A DNA stretch of 11,624 bases from an uncultured Lachnospiraceae bacterium (GTDB lineage: Bacteria; Bacillota; Clostridia; Lachnospirales; Lachnospiraceae): assembly GCA_900555195.1 (NCBI GenBank), contig USKC01000070.1:1-11624 (forward strand). Direction: 5' to 3'. Position 1 is the stretch's first letter. Each line of letters opens with the position of its first letter. The position numbers and the translations under genes were made by a program. This document shows positions 6,262-11,624 of the stretch, piece by piece. Below the pieces are notes generated by a model. That model made no database searches, had not been told where the DNA came from, and saw nothing but the letters and a program-made list of their open reading frames with translations.

Positions 6262-7422
6262 TTATCTTCGCGTAAATCTGCGCAGCATGGGAACCACATC
6301 ATACAGCGTCTGCACCGCGTAGTCAATCTCTTCTTCCCGCGTTAGCACAGAAAGGCTGAATCTCAGGGTGGAGCCGAGCAGTTCCTTATCCAGCCCGATC
6401 GCCCTCAGTGTAGCGCTTCCTGCAGTATCCGGCTTATTGGAAGAACAAGCGCTCCCTGCGGATACATAGACTTCTCTCTCTTCCAGCGCATGCAGCAGCA
6501 CTTCACTGCGCACACCGCGGAAGGAAACGCTGATCACATGAGGCGCACTCTCCCTGCCCGTAAGGCCGTTCACCTGGATCTCAGGCAGACCACTTATGCC
6601 GTCGATAAATCTCTGCTTCAGTTCATACAGCCGGTTCACATCCAAATCCAGAGACGCATACATCTCTTCCGCGGCCTTTGCCAGCCCCGCGATTCCTGAT
6701 ACATTCTCCGTGCCGGAACGAAGCCCTCTCTGCTGCCCGCCTCCAAAGAGGATGGGATGGATTTTGGCCCGCTCGCTCACATACAGAAGCCCAACTCCCT
6801 TGGGACCATGGATCTTATGTCCGCTGACCGAAAGCAGGTCAATCCCCATCTTCCTGGGAAGAATGCGGAACTTTCCAAATCCCTGAACCGCATCCACATG
6901 GAAAAGCGTGCGGGGATTAAGCCGGCGGATCAGGGCTCCCGCTTCGGCAATGGGCTGAAGGGAACCGATCTCATTATTCGTATGCATGATCGAAACCAGG
7001 ATCGTATCCGGCCGCAATTCTCTTTCCAGATCCGCAAGGCAGATCCTTCCGTATTCATCCACCGGCAAATAGGTCACCTCAAACCCCTGTTCCTCCAGAT
7101 ACTGCATGGTCTGAAGAATTGCGGGATGTTCTATGCAGGTGGTAATCAGATGCCTTCCCGCCCTGCAGTTGGCAAACGCACAGCCGATCAAAGCCAGATT
7201 ATCCGATTCCGTTCCTCCCGAGGTGAAGAAAAGTTCTTTCCCATCCACCTTCAATATCCTGGAAAATACATCTTTTGCATAGCGAAGGTACTGCTCAGCC
7301 TGCACTCCCTTCCGGTGCATACTGGATGGATTGCCATAGTCCAGGCACATAACCCGGGTCATGATGTCTGCGACACTGTCAAAGCATCTCGTTGTGGCTG
7401 AATTATCCAGATAGCATTCCAT
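6262..7422 (-). CDS. Cysteine desulfurase (NifS/IscS class), likely sulfur donor to ThiI
   Basis: This is a 386-residue PLP enzyme that takes sulfur from cysteine as a persulfide, releasing alanine. Visible are LDNSATT at 5-11, TSGGTESDN at 67-75, His99 in EHP, HTNNEIG at 147-153, HVDAVQ with Asp177, the PLP lysine in SGHKIHGPKG (Lys203), RSGTEN at 235-240, and the catalytic Cys326 in SAGSACSSNKP. The ATG at 7422 is preceded by GGGAT; this site is modest, but MECYLDNSATT matches the family N-terminus. Direct adjacency to thiI resembles the Bacillus subtilis nifZ-thiI pair, so a dedicated role in tRNA s4U8 is the most likely job. A general Fe-S role cannot be excluded, and no iscU or sufU gene is present in the window. 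The 143-base gap to rsmE holds only short palindromes and no clear gene. Confidence 0.94.
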   Translation of the reverse strand: MECYLDNSATTRCFDSVADIMTRVMCLDYGNPSSMHRKGVQAEQYLRYAKDVFSRILKVDGKELFFTSGGTESDNLALIGCAFANCRAGRHLITTCIEHPAILQTMQYLEEQGFEVTYLPVDEYGRICLADLERELRPDTILVSIMHTNNEIGSLQPIAEAGALIRRLNPRTLFHVDAVQGFGKFRILPRKMGIDLLSVSGHKIHGPKGVGLLYVSERAKIHPILFGGGQQRGLRSGTENVSGIAGLAKAAEEMYASLDLDVNRLYELKQRFIDGISGLPEIQVNGLTGRESAPHVISVSFRGVRSEVLLHALEEREVYVSAGSACSSNKPDTAGSATLRAIGLDKELLGSTLRFSLSVLTREEEIDYAVQTLYDVVPMLRRFTRR

Positions 7423-7565
7423 AGTTTATCCCAGCTTTCTCTAAAATAAATTATCGTGTATGGAAAGCGCGGATCCCCGCACAGGAACCCGCCTGACATA
7501 TCATATGAGAAAATGCCGCATTTCGTTCCTCTCTCCACAGCGCCATTTTTGTCGGCTCTCCGCAG

Positions 7566-8330
7566 CTACGCTTCTGGCCGCTCTTCCGCCTGTGCCTCCA
7601 GCAAATACATCAGCCAGGCGAGCACGGTAAATCCAGCTGTCTCTGTACGCAGGATCCGCCTTCCCAGCGTAATGGGGGCAAAACCGGCCTTCACAGCCGC
7701 TTCCACTTCGGAGTCCTCAAAGCCTCCCTCCGGCCCGATGAACACGGCCACCGACTGACCCGCTTTCACGCTCTCCATCAGCCGCTTTGTCTGAGCCATT
7801 CCCTCTGCCAATTCATAGGGAAACAGCCGGACATCCATTCCGGATGCATAGGAAATGGCCTCCTGCATATTCATCACCGGCCCCACATGGGGCACGATCC
7901 GCCTCCTGCTCTGCTTGGCCGCCGCTTCCGCGATCTGCTGCCAGCGCTCCAGCTTGCTTTTTTCCTTTTTGGCATCCAGTCTGACCACGCAACGTTTGGC
8001 AGCCACCGGGATCACCTCATATGCCCCCAGTTCCACCGCCTTCTGAATCACCAGTTCCATCTTATCCGCCTTAGGCAGGCACTGGAACAGCGTGATCCGG
8101 CAGGGCAGTTCCAAACCATCCTCTTTGATGAAACGCAGGGTACAGACGATCTCTTCTTCACTGAGCGTTTCTATTCCGCACCTGTATTCCTTTCCATCTT
8201 CTCCATTGCTGACGCTGATTTCTTCTCCCGGCTTCATACGGAGCACATTTTTAATGTGATTCACATCCCTGCCCGTGATCCGTATGGTCTTTCCCTGTAT
8301 CTGCTCAGGTTTCACAAAAAATTGGTGCAT
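7566..8330 (-). CDS. rsmE: 16S rRNA (uracil-1498-N3)-methyltransferase RsmE
   Basis: This is a SPOUT-class SAM methyltransferase of 254 residues that makes m3U1498 in 16S rRNA. An N-terminal PUA-like part (MHQFFVKPEQI, then HIKNVLRMKPGEEI at 25-38) is followed by the SPOUT domain with KADKMELVIQKAVELGA at 87-103. The knot motifs are FIGPEGGF at 197-204 and LGRRILRTETA at 222-232. I chose the ATG at 8330 because GAGGAA lies at correct spacing and the family starts MHxFF. An upstream ATG at 8381 would overlap the end of prmA and add a non-conserved 17 residues. The gene begins 14 bases after the prmA stop, so the two are almost certainly cotranscribed. The same pair follows dnaJ in Bacillus subtilis (yqeT-yqeU). 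Confidence 0.95.
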   Translation of the reverse strand: MHQFFVKPEQIQGKTIRITGRDVNHIKNVLRMKPGEEISVSNGEDGKEYRCGIETLSEEEIVCTLRFIKEDGLELPCRITLFQCLPKADKMELVIQKAVELGAYEVIPVAAKRCVVRLDAKKEKSKLERWQQIAEAAAKQSRRRIVPHVGPVMNMQEAISYASGMDVRLFPYELAEGMAQTKRLMESVKAGQSVAVFIGPEGGFEDSEVEAAVKAGFAPITLGRRILRTETAGFTVLAWLMYLLEAQAEERPEA

Positions 8331-8344
8331 TCCGCATTCCTCAC

Positions 8345-9337
8345 TCAATTCACAGGTTTTCTGGCTGTGATGCCCACCCATTCTCCCTGATAGTTCACTT
8401 CCAGCAGTTCCAGACCGGCAGCTTTCACAGCTTCCGTCACCGTCGTTTCCTTATCATCAATGATTCCGGAAAGAATATAGATAGCCCCCGGCTTCATCTG
8501 CTCTATTACCACCGGCGTCAGCGCCACCAGCACATCCGCCAGAATATTCGCCGTCACAATATCATAGCAGCCATATCCCACCCGATCCTGAATCTCTTTC
8601 TCCGTGATGAGATTGCCGATCATCATTTCAAACCGCTCCGGGTCAATGTGATTCGCTTCCAGATTATCGCGCACTGCATCCACCGCGCAGATGTCCAGAT
8701 CCGTGCCGACCACACGCTTTGCCCCGAACATGAGCGCCAGAATCCCAAGGATCCCGCTTCCCGTCCCCACATCCAGAAGCACCGTGTCAGGCGTGACATA
8801 CTTCTTCAGCTGACGGATGCACAGCTGCGTCGTCTCGTGCATGCCCGTCCCGAACGCCGTGCCCGGATCGATATGAAGCACCATCTTTCCCTGGTCTTTT
8901 TCCTCCACTTTCTCCCAGGAAGGGATGACCAAAATATCATCAATATAGAACTGGTGGAAATACTGCTTCCAGTTATTGATCCAGTCGATATCCTCTGTTT
9001 CATCCACGCTGATCGTTCCGTCTCCGATGTCGCAAAAAGCTCTCAGTTCTTCCAGCTGTTCGCGCACACGTTCCAGAAGCACGTCTTCCGTGGTTTCTTC
9101 ACCGTTTACGAGAAGTTCTCCCTCCTCATTCTCTTCCACAAAAAAACTCAGGTAAGCGATCCCGTCATCCTCCGGCCCTTCCGGAAGAATGTCCACAAAC
9201 ATCTGCTCCTTCTCCGCAGCGGTCAGAGGAACCTTATCCTCAATCTGGGCCCCTTCCAGGCCAATATCATACAACGTGCTGATAATGATATCTTCTGCCT
9301 CTGTCACCGTCCTGATTCTGAACTTTTTCCACTTCAT
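8345..9337 (-). CDS. prmA: Ribosomal protein L11 methyltransferase PrmA
   Basis: This is a class I SAM methyltransferase of 330 residues that methylates ribosomal protein L11. The N-terminal L11-recognition domain starts MKWKKFRIRTVTEAEDII. It is joined to the catalytic domain by the conserved DPGTAFGTGMHETT at 157-170. The SAM loop is LLDVGTGSGILG at 187-198, and NILADVL at 264-270 is the typical active-site segment. The length is a little above the usual 290-315, owing to an acidic stretch around 53-85. The start at 9337 is set by AGGAGG five bases upstream; a longer frame from 9376 has no site. It is the first gene of a likely prmA-rsmE-desulfurase-thiI unit with its own promoter. Confidence 0.95.
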   Translation of the reverse strand: MKWKKFRIRTVTEAEDIIISTLYDIGLEGAQIEDKVPLTAAEKEQMFVDILPEGPEDDGIAYLSFFVEENEEGELLVNGEETTEDVLLERVREQLEELRAFCDIGDGTISVDETEDIDWINNWKQYFHQFYIDDILVIPSWEKVEEKDQGKMVLHIDPGTAFGTGMHETTQLCIRQLKKYVTPDTVLLDVGTGSGILGILALMFGAKRVVGTDLDICAVDAVRDNLEANHIDPERFEMMIGNLITEKEIQDRVGYGCYDIVTANILADVLVALTPVVIEQMKPGAIYILSGIIDDKETTVTEAVKAAGLELLEVNYQGEWVGITARKPVN

Positions 9338-9403
9338 GGCCGCCTCCTGTTTTTTATTCCTTACCCTGTCCTGCAAACTGTCTTTTACAATATCCGGCCT
9401 TTT

Positions 9404-9432
9404 ATTCTAACATAATGCCGGACAGTTCACAA
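9404..9432 (-). promoter_or_regulatory. Promoter of prmA
   Basis: On the minus strand TTGTGA (9432-9427) and TAGAAT (9409-9404) are 17 bases apart, and TGT directly precedes the -10 box, giving an extended -10. Transcription would start near 9397, about 60 bases before the prmA ATG. This implies that prmA and its followers can be expressed apart from the chaperone genes. Confidence 0.6.
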
Positions 9433-9528
9433 GGGGCTTGCTTGCGCATCGGGGGGAAGAAAACCATCGTTTTCCCTGCCTGCCGCTTTTATCTAAAAGG
9501 GCACATACGGCGGTTTCTTTGAAACAGA

Positions 9529-9590
9529 TCAGACAGCCTGGCCGGAAGGCGAGGGCTCGCTCCCTCTTTGCTTCTGGCTGGGCTGTCTGA
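9529..9590 (-). terminator. Long hairpin downstream of dnaJ (probable 3' structure or terminator)
   Basis: TCAGACAGCCTGGCCGGAAG (9529-9548) and CTTCTGGCTGGGCTGTCTGA (9571-9590) are 20-base arms with three non-Watson-Crick positions, and the outer 10 bp are perfect. An inner GAGGG/CCCTC can extend the stem. It lies about 90 bases after the dnaJ stop. Only a weak U-rich tail (TCTGTTTC) follows on the minus strand, so termination is likely but not certain. The three odd pairs are G-U when read from the plus strand and A-C from the minus strand. Confidence 0.5.
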
Positions 9591-9681
9591 ATTGTTGTCT
9601 CGGCCTTGCGCTTTTACGCATGGACCTCTTATTTCTGTCTTATATATGTCTGCTTATATTTCTTTCGGGCTCGCTTTCGGA

Positions 9682-10860
9682 TTATTTCCAGAATCCTTTT
9701 TTCTTCTTGCCCTCTTTTTCCTTTCCTTCCGGAGCTGCGCCTGTCATCCGTTTCGCCGCATTCAGGGAGTCACCGCTGGCCTCGTCAAACTTCCTCAGAA
9801 GTTCCTTGGCTTCTCCGGACAGCCGATCCGGCACCTGCACCACAAGGGTTACATAGTGGTCTCCCCGCACGTCTTTGTTTCTCACGTTCGGTACGCCCTT
9901 TCCTTTCAGGCGGATTTTGGTATCCGTCTGGGTGCCCGGCTTCACATCATAGATCACCTTGCCGTCCACCGTGTCGATCACCACTTCTCCGCCCAGGGCC
10001 GCTACCGCAAAGGAAACAGGCACCGTGGAGAAAATATTGTAGTCCTGCCGCTGGAAGATCGGGTGGCGTCCCACAATCACTTCCACAAGGACATCTCCCC
10101 TGGGCCCTCCGTTCGTTCCCGGCTCTCCCTGCCCGGCCAGGCGCTTGCACTGACCATTGTCAATGCCTGCAGGAATATCTACTTCAAAACGTTTGCGCAT
10201 CGGCACATATCCCGTGCCGCGGCAGTCCGCACATTTCTCTTTAATCACCTTTCCCGTTCCGTTACAATCCGGACAGGTCTGAACATTCCGGACCGTACCG
10301 AAGAAGGACTGCTGCGTGAATACCACCTGCCCTTTGCCGCCGCATTTGGTACAGGTAACAGGCTGTGTTCCCGGCTTTGCACCGGAACCATGACAGGTTT
10401 TACACTCTTCCTTCACATTCAGCTCTATGGTCTTCGTGGTGCCGAATACCGCTTCTTCAAAGGTGATATGAACGCTGGTACGAAGATTCGCTCCTTTTGC
10501 GGGTGCATTGCTTGCACGGCCTCTGCGGGAACCTCCGCCAAAGAAATCGCCGAATATGTCTCCAAAAATGTCGCCGAAATCAGCGCTGCTGAAATCAAAA
10601 CCGCCAAAGCCGCCTCCGCCCGCTCCGCCTTCAAACGCGGCATGGCCGAATTGGTCATACTGACGCCTTTTCTCGGGATCGCTGAGCACCGCATAAGCTT
10701 CAGAGGCTTCTTTAAACTTTTTCTCGGCCTCGGCGTCTCCGGGATTGGTATCAGGATGATATTTCTTGGCGAGGACCCGGTATGCTTTCTTTAAGGCCGC
10801 TTCGTCAGCATTTCGGTCAACGCCGAGCACCTCATAATAATCTCTTTTCTGTTCCGCCAT
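9682..10860 (-). CDS. dnaJ: Chaperone protein DnaJ (Hsp40)
   Basis: DnaJ delivers unfolded proteins to DnaK and stimulates its ATPase in the cytoplasm. It has 392 residues, full length for a type I DnaJ. The J domain is at about 6-70 with HPD at 35-37. A Gly/Phe-rich linker follows at about 72-112 ([13 protein letters not shown], with repeated GDIFGD). All four CxxCxGxG zinc repeats are intact, with cysteine pairs 153/156, 170/173, 196/199 and 210/213. The C-terminal substrate-binding domains follow, then a lysine-rich tail ending KKKKGFWK. The start at 10860 ([14 protein letters not shown]) has GGAGG six bases upstream. An open extension to 10890 lacks a site and is not conserved. It lies 135 bases after dnaK, with strong hairpins in between. 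Confidence 0.97.
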   Translation of the reverse strand: MAEQKRDYYEVLGVDRNADEAALKKAYRVLAKKYHPDTNPGDAEAEKKFKEASEAYAVLSDPEKRRQYDQFGHAAFEGGAGGGGFGGFDFSSADFGDIFGDIFGDFFGGGSRRGRASNAPAKGANLRTSVHITFEEAVFGTTKTIELNVKEECKTCHGSGAKPGTQPVTCTKCGGKGQVVFTQQSFFGTVRNVQTCPDCNGTGKVIKEKCADCRGTGYVPMRKRFEVDIPAGIDNGQCKRLAGQGEPGTNGGPRGDVLVEVIVGRHPIFQRQDYNIFSTVPVSFAVAALGGEVVIDTVDGKVIYDVKPGTQTDTKIRLKGKGVPNVRNKDVRGDHYVTLVVQVPDRLSGEAKELLRKFDEASGDSLNAAKRMTGAAPEGKEKEGKKKKGFWK

Positions 10861-10886
10861 CTCAATCCTCCAAAACTCTGGACACA

Positions 10887-10918
10887 ACACTAAGGGACAC
10901 GGCAGTGCCCCCTAGTAT
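10887..10918 (-). promoter_or_regulatory. 14-bp hairpin between dnaK and dnaJ
   Basis: On the transcript strand ATACTAGGGGGCAC and GTGTCCCTTAGTGT pair over 14 positions (three G-U) around a TGCC tetraloop. It ends 26 bases before the dnaJ start. No U-run follows, so it is a candidate attenuating or processing structure that lowers dnaJ relative to dnaK. Confidence 0.5.
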
Positions 10919-10944
10919 CTGTTTTCTCATCTTAATTACGGGTC

Positions 10945-10971
10945 AGACCGGCAGAACCTTCCGCCAGGTCT
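10945..10971 (-). promoter_or_regulatory. Second hairpin just after dnaK
   Basis: AGACCGGC (10945-10952) pairs with GCC at 10963-10965 and GGTCT at 10967-10971, leaving one bulged base and a 10-base loop. It lies 24 bases downstream of the dnaK stop. It may protect the dnaK 3' end; no U-run is seen. Confidence 0.35.
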
Positions 10972-10995
10972 CTGCAGCCGTTCGCGGGTTCTATT

Positions 10996-11624
10996 TTATA
11001 CCTCTCTGAAGTCTCCGTCAATCACATCGTCTTCCGGAGCGGCATTGGCATCCGCGCTTCCGGCGTTGCCTCCCATATTAGCTCCCGCTGCGCCGCCTGC
11101 CTGCTGTGCCTGTTCATACATCTTGGAGAACAGGGACTGGGCGCTCTGCATCAGTTTTTCCTGTGCAGCCTTCATATCAGCCACCTGAGATTCGGTCATC
11201 TCCTGATCCTTGGTCTGATCCAGCAGCGCTTTCAGCGCATTCAGATCTGCCTGAACAGTGGCTTTATCGGATTCAGGAAGCTTATCTCCCACATCTTCCA
11301 GTGCCTTTTCGGTCTGGAACACGAAAGAATCCGCTTCGTTTCTCGTATCGATCGCTTCTTTCCTCTTCTTATCCTGCGCTTCGTATTCAGCCGCTTCTTT
11401 TACAGCCTTATTGATATCCTCTTCGGACATGTTGGATCCAGCCGTGATGGTGATGTGCTGTTCCTTTCCGGTGCCCAGATCCTTAGCGGATACATTCACG
11501 ATGCCGTTCGCATCAATATCAAATGTAACCTCGATCTGCGGAACGCCGCGGCGTGCCGGAGGAATTCCATCCAGTCTGAACTGTCCGAGGGACTTATTAT
11601 CCCTTGCGAACTGTCTTTCACCCT
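10996..11624 (-). CDS. dnaK: Chaperone protein DnaK (Hsp70), C-terminal part only
   Basis: Only the last 208 codons are in the window; the start lies beyond the right edge. The visible part begins in the substrate-binding beta-sandwich (GERQFARDNKSLGQFRLDGI, then VTFDIDANGIVNVSAKD). It runs through TGKEQHITI, the helical lid and the disordered Gly/Ala/Asn tail (GGAAGANMGGNAGSADANA). It ends in the acidic DDVIDGDFREV, the usual DnaK C-terminal signature (EEVVDADFEEV-like). The ATPase domain is not seen. It is followed by dnaJ in the same direction, the standard Firmicutes order. The HrcA/CIRCE control expected for this operon would be upstream, outside the window. Confidence 0.97.
   Translation of the reverse strand, partial: GERQFARDNKSLGQFRLDGIPPARRGVPQIEVTFDIDANGIVNVSAKDLGTGKEQHITITAGSNMSEEDINKAVKEAAEYEAQDKKRKEAIDTRNEADSFVFQTEKALEDVGDKLPESDKATVQADLNALKALLDQTKDQEMTESQVADMKAAQEKLMQSAQSLFSKMYEQAQQAGGAAGANMGGNAGSADANAAPEDDVIDGDFREV

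Larger units (their letters stand above)
9338..9681. other. 344-base gap between dnaJ and prmA
   Basis: No gene is supported here. The gap holds the prmA promoter and leader (about 9338-9432), a small hairpin at 9457-9472 (GAAAAC, loop CATC, GTTTTC), and the long hairpin at 9529-9590. An AT-rich stretch follows the dnaJ stop, with the short repeat CGAAAG around 9663-9680. Confidence 0.6.

Noticed and set aside
6138..6326. A 62-codon minus-strand frame between the desulfurase and thiI
   Set aside because: Its first third overlaps the end of the desulfurase gene out of frame. Only its last 16 codons are considered, as a weak leader-peptide candidate.
8648..9415. A 255-codon plus-strand frame
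   Set aside because: It is antisense to prmA and runs through the prmA promoter; it shows no sign of being a protein.
9568..10794. A 408-codon plus-strand frame
   Set aside because: It lies opposite dnaJ, which is complete with its HPD motif and four zinc repeats. No ribosome binding site or recognisable domain is visible.

Overview
The window is a housekeeping stretch of a Firmicutes chromosome, most likely a Clostridia member of the Lachnospiraceae type. The protein families, the gene order and the moderate GC content point there, as do the A/G-rich ribosome binding sites and the use of TTG starts. This placement is an inference; no rRNA or other taxonomic marker is present. Nearly everything is coded on the minus strand and reads from high to low coordinates. 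The only plus-strand gene is a small HPr-like gene near 4.4-4.7 kb.

Layout in transcription order: the 3' end of dnaK (cut by the right edge), dnaJ, a 344-base gap with a long hairpin and a good promoter, then prmA, rsmE, a cysteine desulfurase and thiI. Next is a convergent intergenic region with a terminator, a 15-bp tandem repeat and a 9-bp inverted repeat. The plus-strand HPr-like gene follows and is divergent from mtaB. After mtaB come ireB, ruvX, a DUF1292 gene, a roughly 300-base gap and ribonuclease J, whose 3' end runs off the left edge.

The parts form recognisable modules. DnaK and DnaJ are the chaperone pair. PrmA, RsmE and MtaB modify the translation apparatus (protein L11, 16S rRNA and tRNA). 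In Bacillus subtilis the order is hrcA-grpE-dnaK-dnaJ-yqeT(prmA)-yqeU(rsmE)-yqeV(mtaB). Here the desulfurase-thiI sulfur-transfer pair and the HPr-like gene sit between rsmE and mtaB. The ireB-ruvX-DUF1292 trio is a conserved Firmicutes cluster with tight or overlapping junctions. Ribonuclease J follows it.

I found no mobile element, CRISPR array, tRNA, rRNA or defence system, and no evidence of a new multi-gene system. Second-look items are small: an HPr homologue lacking the phosphorylatable histidine, a two-cysteine mini-ORF overlapping a hairpin just before thiI, a degenerate 15-bp minisatellite, several strong intercistronic hairpins, and an unexplained stretch before the TTG-started RNase J gene.
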